DNA from: Chitinophagaceae bacterium | GTDB taxonomy: Bacteria; Bacteroidota; Bacteroidia; Chitinophagales; Chitinophagaceae | NCBI GenBank assembly: GCA_016720745.1 | Contig: JADKKA010000022.1 | Span: 744,001-808,000 of the forward strand | Direction: 5' to 3' | DNA length: 64,000 nt | Shown here: positions 45,867 through 54,559 of the stretch, one piece after another | Position numbering within the stretch: position 1 is the first letter of the stretch | Layout of the letters: each line of letters starts with the position of its first letter | The notes under the pieces: model-generated | The model's database searches: none | Seen by the model: the letters and a program-made list of their open reading frames with translations, nothing else | Told to the model about the DNA's origin: nothing | Position numbers and translations under genes: made by a program

Positions 45867-47030
45867 ATGCCAAGAAGGAAAATATTATGGCTTTGCAGCT
45901 GGTATCCCGGCAAAACGGATCCTTTTAACGGGGATTTTATCCAGCGTCATGCCAGGGCGGCTGCTATCTTTTGTGATATTCATGTTATTCACCTGGCCCC
46001 GGTACCTCAAAAACCGGAATCTGGGCATGAAACGGAATGGCGCCATGAAAATGGATTGACTGAACAACTGGTTTATTATTTTAAAAGCGAAACCAGTTCC
46101 GGGAAGCTACTGGCCCATTACCGCTGGTTAAAATTATATAAAAAGATATTGCAGGATTATATCATCAGGAACGGTAAACCAGACCTTGTTCATGTACATA
46201 TTCCAATGAAAGCCGGGATTCCTGCGCGATGGTTTCAGAAGCGATACCGTATTCCATTTTTGATTACCGAGCACTGGGGAATTTATAATGAGGTGGCGGA
46301 GGACAGGTTTTGCCTGCGCAGTTTTTTGTTCCGGTACTTAACCCGGAAAATATTTTCCGAAGCAGCCGCATTTATTTCAGTCAGCCGTTTTCTTGCAGAG
46401 GGCGTGAATCAACAGGTAATCCGAAAAGAGTATGAAGTGATTCCAAATGTGGCAGATACTTCTCTTTTTAATTTCAGGGAGAAGGAGAAAGGCGCCTTCC
46501 GCTTTATCCATGTTTCGAATATGGTGCCACTGAAAAATGCAGGCGGGATTCTACGGGCATTTGTCGCCATGCAAAAGGAATACCCCGATAGTACGCTGTT
46601 GATGGTGGGTGACAGAGAACCCGCTATCAGGGAACTGGCTGCACAACTCAATCAAATACCCGGTAGCATTCAGTTTACTGGTGAAATCCCTTATGAACAG
46701 GTGGCAAAAGCGATGCAGGAGTCAGATTGCCTCTTGCTATTCAGTCATATCGAAAACTCACCCTGTGTAATCGGAGAAGCATTGTGCTGCGGACTGCCGG
46801 TGATTGCCAGCAGGGTAGGAGGCATCCCTGAATTAATTAAGGAAGATAATGGAATACTGGTGCCGGCCGCCAATGAAAACGCATTAGTGGAGGCAATGAA
46901 ACAAATCAGGCAAAAGAAATTGCATTTTAACCGTCAGATAATTGCTAAAGATGCGGCCAGCCGTTTCAGTTATGAAACAGTAGGTAAACAACTGTTAGAT
47001 CTTTACAACCGGCTTTTAGCGAATACCTGA
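45867..47030 (+). CDS. Glycosyltransferase family 4
   Basis: A 387-residue GT-B fold enzyme. The N-domain includes LVHVHIPMKAGIPARWF, and the C-domain has the nucleotide-sugar motif (SDCLLLFSHIENSPCVIGEALCCGLPVIASRVGGIPE) typical of GT4. It transfers a sugar from a nucleotide donor; acceptor unknown. It stands alone, divergent from the channel gene. It ends directly next to the convergent ACBP gene. Confidence 0.9.
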   Translation: MPRRKILWLCSWYPGKTDPFNGDFIQRHARAAAIFCDIHVIHLAPVPQKPESGHETEWRHENGLTEQLVYYFKSETSSGKLLAHYRWLKLYKKILQDYIIRNGKPDLVHVHIPMKAGIPARWFQKRYRIPFLITEHWGIYNEVAEDRFCLRSFLFRYLTRKIFSEAAAFISVSRFLAEGVNQQVIRKEYEVIPNVADTSLFNFREKEKGAFRFIHVSNMVPLKNAGGILRAFVAMQKEYPDSTLLMVGDREPAIRELAAQLNQIPGSIQFTGEIPYEQVAKAMQESDCLLLFSHIENSPCVIGEALCCGLPVIASRVGGIPELIKEDNGILVPAANENALVEAMKQIRQKKLHFNRQIIAKDAASRFSYETVGKQLLDLYNRLLANT

Positions 47031-47288
47031 TCAGCCTTTGAGTTTCTTCACCAAATCAATATACTCCTGCATGGCGGCTTCAGTTGATTTGCCTTTTAAA
47101 GCAGCCCAGGCATCGTATTTGGCTTTACCCACAAAATCAAAGGGGTTGGAGGGTGGATCACTGTTCACATCCCCGCTACTGCCTTGCTTGTACAGGGAAT
47201 AGAGTTGTAGCAGTACATCATTACCGGGTTTTTCGGTCAGGGTTTTACTGTCAGCAGCCGCTTGTTCAAATTGTGTTTTCAGGTCCAT
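47031..47288 (-). CDS. Acyl-CoA-binding protein
   Basis: An 85-residue four-helix protein of the ACBP family, complete. Diagnostic motifs are LLQLYSLYKQGSSGD and KAKYDAWAALKGKS (Tyr and Lys that contact CoA). It binds long-chain acyl-CoA in the cytoplasm. It follows the exported kinase-like gene by 11 bases on the same strand. Confidence 0.92.
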   Translation of the reverse strand: MDLKTQFEQAAADSKTLTEKPGNDVLLQLYSLYKQGSSGDVNSDPPSNPFDFVGKAKYDAWAALKGKSTEAAMQEYIDLVKKLKG

Positions 47289-47299
47289 AAGTTTTTCAA

Positions 47300-48331
47300 T
47301 TAACTGGTTCTGGCATTATCAATAAATGCTGATTTGACATCGTTTTTATTCTCAATGATTTTGAAAAATTCATCCAGGTAACGGATCATGCCGTTTTTGA
47401 TTTTATCCGGCAGCAGGGTAAAATTCCGGATCACCCCCAGGATATTCTCTTTTTTGGCCCTGAATAAATCAAGGGTCTCCTGGATTTCTTCCATATTTCT
47501 GGGGAAACCGCGATAAACCCTTTCGGTCACTTTTTCAGTACCAATCACATCTGCAGGAACAGCATAGCTGGCATCCACGAGGCCGCAATAATCAAAATCG
47601 TAAGGAACAGCATAAGGCATCAGTGCAGGATTGTCCCGGCTGAATACCAGTTCGATATTATGATTATTGGGAACAGACCAGTCGGTATTTCCAATCATGT
47701 ATTCAAAAATCGCAACCCTTGTCATGGTTTTTCGGTCAGTGGCTTCGGTGAGAATCTGTCCATGCGTTCTTTTCTTACAGCCGTTCCTCCGGGCCATGTC
47801 TCCATCATCTTCCATCAGAAAGGAATATTGCGTAAAGGATTTAAACTTGCCCTTACTATCGTTGAAAGTGGTTTTAACCAGCCTTACACGCAGACTGAAA
47901 TCGGTGAGCTGATTATATAATTTGTATACCAGGAATTCTTTCAGGATCAGTTCCTCGTCAGCTGCGGCTCCTCCGCAGGGGATCACCAGTTTCAGTTTGC
48001 CCAGGGAAGATAAACGTACTGCACCGGCATTCCGGAACTGCATCATGATCGGAGGGATCCGACAATAACCTCTTCTGAATTTACCCCTTGGCCCCACCTG
48101 GATGGGTTCCTCGATGACGGTTCCATCCGGAAATTTTAAACTGGCCGTAGCCGGCTGAAACACATCCTGGCCTTTTTCATTTTGTAAGGCCTTGATATCC
48201 GTGGTCAGTTGCATTTCGATAGCCACTTCATCCGAAAAGAATTGTAAGCTGTCTACCTGCTGGGCCTTCAACTGGTTACCAGCTGTACCACAGATCAAAA
48301 TGGTGGTTAAAAAAAGAAATAACCTGTTCAT
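47300..48331 (-). CDS. Exported CotH-like / atypical kinase-fold protein
   Basis: 343 residues from the ATG at 48329-48331 (a GTG lies 6 bases upstream), with a signal peptide. Residues resemble CotH-type kinase-like proteins: the PRGKFRRGYC segment (81-90), LKLVIPCGG (113-121), then N215-T-D217-W followed by NNHNIELVF, and the metal-type D245-F-D247 in VPYDFDYCG. This ordering (basic patch, NxDW, DFD) matches a kinase catalytic layout. It would act outside the cytoplasm; the substrate is unknown. It is co-directional with the ACBP gene. Confidence 0.6.
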   Translation of the reverse strand: MNRLFLFLTTILICGTAGNQLKAQQVDSLQFFSDEVAIEMQLTTDIKALQNEKGQDVFQPATASLKFPDGTVIEEPIQVGPRGKFRRGYCRIPPIMMQFRNAGAVRLSSLGKLKLVIPCGGAAADEELILKEFLVYKLYNQLTDFSLRVRLVKTTFNDSKGKFKSFTQYSFLMEDDGDMARRNGCKKRTHGQILTEATDRKTMTRVAIFEYMIGNTDWSVPNNHNIELVFSRDNPALMPYAVPYDFDYCGLVDASYAVPADVIGTEKVTERVYRGFPRNMEEIQETLDLFRAKKENILGVIRNFTLLPDKIKNGMIRYLDEFFKIIENKNDVKSAFIDNARTS

Positions 48332-48397
48332 ATGCACTATTTTTTGGTGGTGATTATCTGATTCAGAAAATTACGAAATAGTTGCAGGTATCAGCCT

Positions 48398-50017
48398 TTA
48401 TTTCAATACTTCTTCTATCACATGGCCGATATTCCCGCTGGGCATCTGTATCCGGAGCATGGCCGAAATGGTCGGAGCAATATCTGTCATTGCTGTTTCC
48501 CGGTTCAGTTTTCCTTTCCGGATGCCCCAACCATACCAAAGCAGGGGGATATGACTGTCATAAGGATACCAAAGCCCGTGCGTAGTACCTGTATTGCTCC
48601 AGGCATCAATATAATTGGGCTTGATCAGGAACTGAATCTCTCCGCTTCTGTTAGCGAAGTAGCCGTTATTCAGCATGACCCGTATTTTTTCCGGAAGCGG
48701 AATTTTGTTCATGTCCTCCACGGGAAAAGCCCTGGTCACTCCCGGCTCCTTCATCAGTCTGCTGATGATCCAGTTCGTAATTTCCTTTTTATCCAGCTTT
48801 GCAGAATCCATGGCAGGATGATTCAGGGCAAGCTGGTAATTATCATCGTACAGAATGATATTCCCGATTCCGTATTTTTCCTTCAACTGGAGATTTATAT
48901 CCTTCGTAACATTATTCATTACAATTCTTCCCCTGGAATCTTATGTTCTGTCATGAACTCAGGAATATTGGCCACCCCATGGTCAGCTGTCAGGAAAACG
49001 GTATACTGTCCAGCACCGACTTTTTATCCAGGAAATCAAAAAATGCACCCAGTTCCTGGTCTAAGCGCAACATCCCATCTTCAGCTTCAAGCGAATTGGG
49101 CCCGTAGGAATGACCGATATAATCAGGTGAAGAGAAACTAATGGCGAGCAGGTCAGTAATATTATCAGCTCCCAGTTGTTCACCGAGTATGGCTGCTTTG
49201 GCAAACTCAGCAGTCAGACTGTTGCCCATTGGGGTAGTGGAAATTTTCCCAAAATCCTTTCCGGCAAAACCACTCAGGTCATAGGGAAATTTATTTCCAT
49301 TCAGGGCTTTTGCTTCATAGTCTTTTTCATCAGCCGTGCTTTGCAGATAAGTAGTTGCCGGGTAAAGTAATTTCCAGCCATCCTGGTAATATTTATTGAC
49401 CATTTTCCGGCTATTGAATGCATCTACCCAGGCCGGGAGTGCTTTCATATAATAATCAGAAGTGATCCAGTCACCCACACTGTTATCATACCAGTATGCC
49501 GCATCGGCACTATGACCTGCCGGTAAAATGCCCCCGCGGTCCTTGATGGCAATACCCACCACCTTGCTTTGGAAATTGGTGGCAATTTTTAATTCATCAC
49601 CAATCGTTGTACTCAGCATATTCCGCGGACTCATTTTGCCCTGCGAAGATTTGCTGCCCACAGTATTCACGGTATTGTCTTCGGCACAATACACAGATCG
49701 CATTTTTCTTTGTCCCACCAGTAATTCCCGGCAATACCATTAATCGCAGGAACGGATCCGGTATAAACGGAACTATGTCCACAACCCGTATAAGTAGGTG
49801 TATAAGGAATCATTGCATTTTCACAGCTGAACCCATTGTTCAGCATTCTTTTGAATCCGCCATTGGGCGCATACCGGTCATAGTATCTGTATAAATAATC
49901 CCAGCGCATCTGGTCTACCATTATACCGACTACCAGTTTGGGTCTTTGCAGATTATTTTGGGCCTTTCCCTGCGCAAAAAGCAAAAATGAGAGGGCTGCT
50001 ACTATTATTCTTTGCAT
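48398..50017 (-). pseudogene. PafA-like alkaline phosphatase, disrupted by three frame changes
   Basis: The minus strand encodes, in order, a signal peptide (QRIIVAALSFLLFAQGKAQ), the metal motif GIMVDQMRWDY, the Thr-nucleophile segment PTYTGCGHSS, the central domain (SFSSPDYIGHSYGPNS), the FLTADHG metal motif, and THGLWYPYDSHIPLL near the end. All belong to PafA-type phosphatases of about 540 residues. The pieces lie in different frames: 49667-50017, then 48990-49718, then a short frame about 48919-49010, then 48398-48919. Breaks fall in an A-rich run near 49700, near 49005, and at 48919-48921. Neighbouring genes are intact, so true decay is likely, but sequencing error cannot be excluded. 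Confidence 0.8.
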
Positions 50018-50032
50018 GAAACCATGTTTGCG

Positions 50033-50040
50033 CAAATGTA
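50033..50040 (-). promoter_or_regulatory. -7 promoter box of the phosphatase pseudogene
   Basis: The minus strand reads TACATTTG, an exact match 16 bases before the former ATG at 50017. Confidence 0.5.
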
Positions 50041-50119
50041 AGCTTTTGATCATTTCCGGATGATGAACGAATGATGACGTTTATTTTGTCCGCCGGGCTG
50101 CCTGCCCTACATTTATGAT

Positions 50120-50812
50120 ATGAAAACAATCGGATTAATTGGGGGGCTTACCTGGCACTCTTCGGCAGATTATTACCGCTATTTCAACCAGATGGTCAAT
50201 CAGCGGCTGGGAGGGGAGGAGGCAGCACAGATCATCCTGTATTCGGTCAATTTCGGTACGATCAAGAAATTAACGCTGGCGGATGACTGGGACGGTGTTG
50301 CAGAGATTATTACATCGGCTGCTGTGCGTACAGTGGAAGCAGGGGCAGATTGCATCCTGCTTGGTGCCAATACCATGCATCATATTGCAGATAAGGTAGC
50401 GGCGTCCATCAGGGTACCATTGATACATATTGCAGATGCCAGTGCTGCAGCCATCCGGGAAAAAGGGCTGGATACGGTAGCACTGCTGGGAACAAAGTAT
50501 ACGATGCAAATGGATTTTTACCGGGACCGGCTGATGAAAAAAGGAATCAGGGCCATCATTCCTGATGAAGAAGGCATCCGTTATGTGAATCAAAGTATTT
50601 ATGAAGAACTCGATAAGGGAATGTTTCTGGAGGATACCCGTGCGCAATATGTCCGGATCATCGGGCAGTTGATGGAACAGGGAGCAAAAGGAGTGATCCT
50701 GGGATGTACAGAAATCCCCCTGCTGATTAAACAGGAGCATTCACCGGTTCCGGTTTTTGACACCGCCTGGTGGCATGCCAAAGCCGCCGTTGATTTTGCA
50801 CTGGCTGATTAA
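50120..50812 (+). CDS. Aspartate/glutamate racemase family protein (YgeA-like)
   Basis: A complete 230-residue protein that starts KTIGLIGGLTWHSSADYYR, typical of the group. The second catalytic Cys is present (C196 in LGCTEIPLL), but the first catalytic position is Ala83 in GANTMHH, where classic racemases have Cys and E. coli YgeA has Thr. Activity may therefore be one-sided, restricted or lost. Its stop overlaps the stop of the convergent NTF2-like gene. Confidence 0.8.
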   Translation: MKTIGLIGGLTWHSSADYYRYFNQMVNQRLGGEEAAQIILYSVNFGTIKKLTLADDWDGVAEIITSAAVRTVEAGADCILLGANTMHHIADKVAASIRVPLIHIADASAAAIREKGLDTVALLGTKYTMQMDFYRDRLMKKGIRAIIPDEEGIRYVNQSIYEELDKGMFLEDTRAQYVRIIGQLMEQGAKGVILGCTEIPLLIKQEHSPVPVFDTAWWHAKAAVDFALAD

Positions 50813-51258
50813 TTTACGATGGGTGTATTCCTGATTGGGGTGCAGTGCTCAGACAGAATCTTCACCTTTCCCTCGTGTTTGACGATGGTAATACTGCAGC
50901 GTTGCTTATCGTCAAAATTCTGACCATGATAAACTCCTTTTCCCTGCCAGGTGGTATTGACTACAGCTGTATTCCCTTCCAGCATCACTGTGTAGGATTC
51001 CCGCTCCATATTCTGGAGGGTGTATACATTGGAGCCTGCCGTTTTTACCAGGCTGGCGCGGTCGAATGTGTGTCCGCTCTGGGTGAAATAAACGTATTTA
51101 TCTGAGAGCACGGAATCAACCAGCTTTGCATCTTTCATCTTCCAGCCTTGGTCAAATTTTTCAATCACCGATAATACTTCCTGTTCCGTTAAATTTTCTT
51201 TAGAAGAACAGGAACAAAAGAGTAAAAGGAACAAAAAACCGGGAATCATTTTTTTCAT
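50809..51258 (-). CDS. NTF2-like (DUF4440) lipoprotein
   Basis: 149 residues from the ATG at 51256-51258, which gives a clean lipobox (LLLFCSC). The mature domain is a cone-like NTF2/SnoaL fold (SVIEKFDQGWKMKDAKLVDSVLSDKYVYF, then NTTWQGKG). Family members bind small ligands or are enzymes; no catalytic residue is evident. A second lipoprotein of the same type lies at 53.5 kb. Confidence 0.75.
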   Translation of the reverse strand: MKKMIPGFLFLLLFCSCSSKENLTEQEVLSVIEKFDQGWKMKDAKLVDSVLSDKYVYFTQSGHTFDRASLVKTAGSNVYTLQNMERESYTVMLEGNTAVVNTTWQGKGVYHGQNFDDKQRCSITIVKHEGKVKILSEHCTPIRNTPIVN

Positions 51259-51313
51259 AGCCTGCAAAAATACGGCAGTCGCTGTTACTGTCAAAAGACA
51301 GGATGACTATTCA

Positions 51314-52501
51314 TCAGGCACATCTTCTGAAAGCGAGGGCAGAAAGCAGGCAAAGTCCACCTACTATCCACCACAGTGCAGTAAAACCCCAATGCTGTGC
51401 TATCTGGGCGCCTCCGGTGGGTCCCAGTATCTGGGCAATCGACCAGGCCATGGTATAAATGGCGGCATACTGGCCACGGTTTCCAGCCTGAGTCCGGCTG
51501 ATCCAATAACTGTTCATAAAGGGCAGGGCCAGGATCTCACCCAATGTTACGACCAGGATCATCGCTGTACAGGTAAGTATACCCGCACCGGGTAAATTTA
51601 ATAGCATAAAGGAAATGCCGATAAACAAAACGCCAATCGTAAAGTAAAACTGATTTCTTCTTCTCCCTTCCAGTTTATATACTATCACCATCTCAAACAG
51701 GGCGATCAGGATCCCGTTGGCTGCCATAATTATTCCGATTTCCAACTCAGAGAGATGGACATCCTTTCTGAAAAAAACCGGCAGATTGGTAAAGAGCTGG
51801 AAAAAGCAGGTGGCAAAGAGTACCGTAGCCGCTACAAAAAACATAAAATCCTGATCGAGGTAGGCCGGCTTTGACACTTCAGCATTTTTTTGATGATGGG
51901 CCGGCTGAAAGCTGGCCGGTCTTAATAAGATCCACAATAATAACGCGGCTCCCAGGTTCGTGAATCCATCTACCCAAAAAAGGAGTTCATAGTTAATACC
52001 TGCCAGATAGCCCCCCAGGGCACTCCCGACCGCCCAGCCAATATTGATGGCAAGCCGGTTCACCGCATAGGAGCGGGTCCTGTTTTCTTCCCGGCTGTAA
52101 AAAGCAATGGCCGTGGAATTAGCCGGTCGGAAAGCTTCGTTTACAAAACTGAGCAGGAAAGTAAAAAGACAAATAAACGGATAGGCATTCATCTGGCCCA
52201 GTATAAAAAACAGGAGGCCTCCACCGGTAAGGGTGATCAGCTGTACCGGGTAAAACCCAAAGCGGTCGGTCATTTTTCCTCCCAGCCAGGCACCGGTGAA
52301 TGCACCGGCACCAAAAAACCCAAATACAATTCCTGCTTCTCCCACCGTATAACCCATTTCGGGCCTGGTAAGATATAAAGTCATAAAAGGCACAACCATG
52401 GTCCCGCTCCGGTTGATGAGCATGATAAAAGACAGGAGCCAGGTTTCCCTGGAAAGACCCCGATAAGCATTATGATATGTGCGGGCAGTTTGGCGGATCA
52501 T
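51314..52501 (-). CDS. MFS transporter
   Basis: 395 residues from the ATG at 52499-52501, with twelve hydrophobic helices and the inter-helix 2/3 motif (GAWLGGKMTDRFGFYPV) of the major facilitator superfamily. It is a proton-driven exporter or importer of unknown substrate, probably a drug/sugar efflux-type member. A perfect -7 box lies 10 bases upstream. Confidence 0.85.
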   Translation of the reverse strand: MIRQTARTYHNAYRGLSRETWLLSFIMLINRSGTMVVPFMTLYLTRPEMGYTVGEAGIVFGFFGAGAFTGAWLGGKMTDRFGFYPVQLITLTGGGLLFFILGQMNAYPFICLFTFLLSFVNEAFRPANSTAIAFYSREENRTRSYAVNRLAINIGWAVGSALGGYLAGINYELLFWVDGFTNLGAALLLWILLRPASFQPAHHQKNAEVSKPAYLDQDFMFFVAATVLFATCFFQLFTNLPVFFRKDVHLSELEIGIIMAANGILIALFEMVIVYKLEGRRRNQFYFTIGVLFIGISFMLLNLPGAGILTCTAMILVVTLGEILALPFMNSYWISRTQAGNRGQYAAIYTMAWSIAQILGPTGGAQIAQHWGFTALWWIVGGLCLLSALAFRRCA

Positions 52502-52510
52502 GTGAGCAGA

Positions 52511-52518
52511 CAAATTTA
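52511..52518 (-). promoter_or_regulatory. -7 promoter box of the MFS gene
   Basis: The minus strand reads TAAATTTG, an exact TAnnTTTG match with its last G 10 bases before the ATG. Confidence 0.5.
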
Positions 52519-52629
52519 CTCCTTTGTCAATGACATTGGCAACGAACTCTTCTTTTATTGCGATTCAGTTTTTACAGTGTTTAAACTCCATTTTTTTGAG
52601 TACATTCAATTTTTAAAAAAACAACCAAC

Positions 52630-52989
52630 ATGAAACAGTTTTTTCTTGTGGCAGCCATCAGTTCAACCGTGTTGCTGCTGAGCAATTGCGGACCTTCGAA
52701 AAAAGCAGGTACAGCTTCAGTCCCCGTTCCTAAAATGACTTATGAAACCAATTTGCAGGCTGTTATTGCAGACAAATGTGCCCCCTGTCATATCCCTTCA
52801 AAAGGTGGTAACAAGCGGGCCTATGATAATTTCGCCAATGTAAAATCAGATATAGATGAGATTATACGCAGGATAGACCTCAATCCGGCAGATCGTGGAT
52901 TCATGCCATTCCGCAAACCGGCAAAATTGAACGACAGCACTATCAATCTGTTCAAACAATGGAGAACGGACGGACTGATGGAAAAATAA
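52630..52989 (+). CDS. Small c-type-cytochrome-like lipoprotein
   Basis: 119 residues. The lipobox is LLLSNC (Cys20). A single haem-binding motif CAPCH is followed, about 45 residues later, by Met in GFMPF, the probable axial ligand. The length and layout match monohaem cytochrome domains found singly in Bacteroidota. It would be an electron carrier on the periplasmic face of a membrane. No oxidoreductase partner is adjacent. Confidence 0.8.
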   Translation: MKQFFLVAAISSTVLLLSNCGPSKKAGTASVPVPKMTYETNLQAVIADKCAPCHIPSKGGNKRAYDNFANVKSDIDEIIRRIDLNPADRGFMPFRKPAKLNDSTINLFKQWRTDGLMEK

Positions 52990-53002
52990 GAATGGAATTA
53001 CT

Positions 53003-53464
53003 TCAATTCTCTTTCATCATATTGTAAAGCTCCCGGGTCCAGGTTGTCTTTATCAGGGTAAACGAGAATTCAGTACCGGTTTGCTGCCACTCAATGAGCA
53101 GGTAGTCTTCAAACCGCGAAACATACTGACTCTCGTTTATCTTTTTCCATTGATAAGATGTTACGGATAGCAGCCTGTTCAATTCGTTACGGACACAGGT
53201 TTCACAGGTTGAAACCGTCATTTCTGTGAAACAGGCTCCGGACTTGTCATCAAAACCGTATTCATACCGGATGCTTTGACCTGAACTATCCCTGGTTGAC
53301 ATGACCAGCCGCTCATTTTGTTTGTCAAACTCAAGTTTGGATGATGGGCTGTTCTTAATGAATTGTTGCAGATGATCCATTAATACCTGGCGGGATTTGC
53401 CCAAATTCTTTTGAGCACTGAGGGCCATTGGAATCAGTAAAAAAAGCAGGAGTAAAGATCGCAT
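53003..53464 (-). CDS. Small exported protein of unknown function
   Basis: 153 residues with a signal peptide (RSLLLLFLLIPMALSA); the start is one of two adjacent ATGs (53467 or 53464). The mature part is mixed alpha/beta with a Cys pair in STCETC. No family is recognised. A perfect -7 box (53493-53500) lies upstream. It is convergent with the cytochrome gene, 13 bases away. Confidence 0.6.
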   Translation of the reverse strand: MRSLLLLFLLIPMALSAQKNLGKSRQVLMDHLQQFIKNSPSSKLEFDKQNERLVMSTRDSSGQSIRYEYGFDDKSGACFTEMTVSTCETCVRNELNRLLSVTSYQWKKINESQYVSRFEDYLLIEWQQTGTEFSFTLIKTTWTRELYNMMKEN

Positions 53465-53492
53465 CATGGTACCGTTTTCAGTTAGTGATGCG

Positions 53493-53500
53493 CAAAGGTA
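53493..53500 (-). promoter_or_regulatory. -7 promoter box
   Basis: The minus strand reads TACCTTTG, an exact match, ending 26-29 bases before the possible starts of the gene at 53003-53464. Confidence 0.55.
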
Positions 53501-53541
53501 CTGTAAGGTTGTATAAACAGAAATTTATGAGAACCTGGGTT

Positions 53542-53994
53542 CTAGTCCCAGGTGTATCTCCAGCTACCGTCCTTCTGTTTTTTCCAGACGGTATGAAAAA
53601 CGCCGGTACTGGTATGTACAGCGCCAAGACTGTCAGTGGAACTCCATTCATACCGGCCAAAAGTATACCCCAAATCCCCTGATCCGGAGGCTTCGACGAA
53701 GTCGGGACTCCATTTAACCCTCGCGGTATTAAAATAGGGAGCACTGTAAAAATTCCGGATGCCTTCTTTCCCCTTGATGAGGGAGTCATTGCCTCTTTTG
53801 ATAACAGCAGCAGTATCTGCAAAAAACCAGAATGCAGTGGCAATGCCTTTTTCGGCTGCCATTTTCTCAAAAGCTTTTTCTGCAGCTGTGATTTCGGATG
53901 CTGCCTGACTTTTCTGATTTGTTTCCTGGCTGGTACAGGCAGGAAAACCTAAGGCAATGATGAATATGAAGAAAAGTGGTTTCAAATTCTGCAT
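53542..53994 (-). CDS. NTF2-like (DUF4440) lipoprotein
   Basis: 150 residues with the lipobox ALGFPAC. The SnoaL/DUF4440-like domain follows (EITAAEKAFEKMAAEKGIATAFWFFADTAAV, then YTFGRYEWSS and VFHTVWKKQKDGSWRY), which is the standard ending of the family. The ATG directly follows the stop of the upstream membrane protein gene, so the two are translationally coupled. Ligand unknown. Confidence 0.8.
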   Translation of the reverse strand: MQNLKPLFFIFIIALGFPACTSQETNQKSQAASEITAAEKAFEKMAAEKGIATAFWFFADTAAVIKRGNDSLIKGKEGIRNFYSAPYFNTARVKWSPDFVEASGSGDLGYTFGRYEWSSTDSLGAVHTSTGVFHTVWKKQKDGSWRYTWD

Positions 53995-54333
53995 TTACCA
54001 ACCCAGCAGATCAATCATACCTTTGATGGTAAACCCTACTCCAATAGTGGTCAAACCGTACATGACAAAACGGATATCCCCGCCATTATTATAGAGGAAA
54101 AAGGTAAGCATACAACCAAATACCAGGAGAAAAATACCAGTACCACAGCAGAGAAAACCATTTTTTCTCCGCTTATTAGTCCGGATCTGTTTTACATGAT
54201 TGATAAGGTCCTGCAGCAAATTCTCTGCAGCTCCTTTTTGTCTGAGTTCCAAACTGACTTCTTCTTCATTAAATCCTCTCCTGAAAAGAGAATGTGCCTC
54301 CCTGGCCAGGTCGGCGGGAAATGATTGATTCAT
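53995..54333 (-). CDS. Small membrane protein
   Basis: 112 residues. The N-terminal half is soluble and helical (AREAHSLFRRGFNEEEVSLELRQKG), and two hydrophobic helices form the C-terminal half (GIFLLVFGCMLTFFLYN, YGLTTIGVGFTIKGMIDLL). No domain is recognised. It is operon-linked to the NTF2-like lipoprotein that follows with no gap. Confidence 0.6.
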   Translation of the reverse strand: MNQSFPADLAREAHSLFRRGFNEEEVSLELRQKGAAENLLQDLINHVKQIRTNKRRKNGFLCCGTGIFLLVFGCMLTFFLYNNGGDIRFVMYGLTTIGVGFTIKGMIDLLGW

Positions 54334-54559
54334 GCGGCAAGCTTTCCGTTAAATTACAGATTTCCTATAATATGAACCAAATCGACATTTTTTGGAGTGA
54401 TCGGGGGTAATGGCAAAATTGATTAAGTGTTAATACTTATTCCGATTGAAATCATCAACCGGAGCATCCCAAACTGCAATGAATTTTGCCAGTAAAGTTT
54501 TTTTTGGTTGTATTTTAGGCGATAGTATTCAGCAGCTTGCACCATTTCACACCACCAGT

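Noticed and set aside
48422..49141. Plus-strand ORF of 239 codons across the broken phosphatase
   Set aside because: The minus strand carries clear PafA motifs in sequence order; the plus-strand frame has no recognisable domain and is a shadow.
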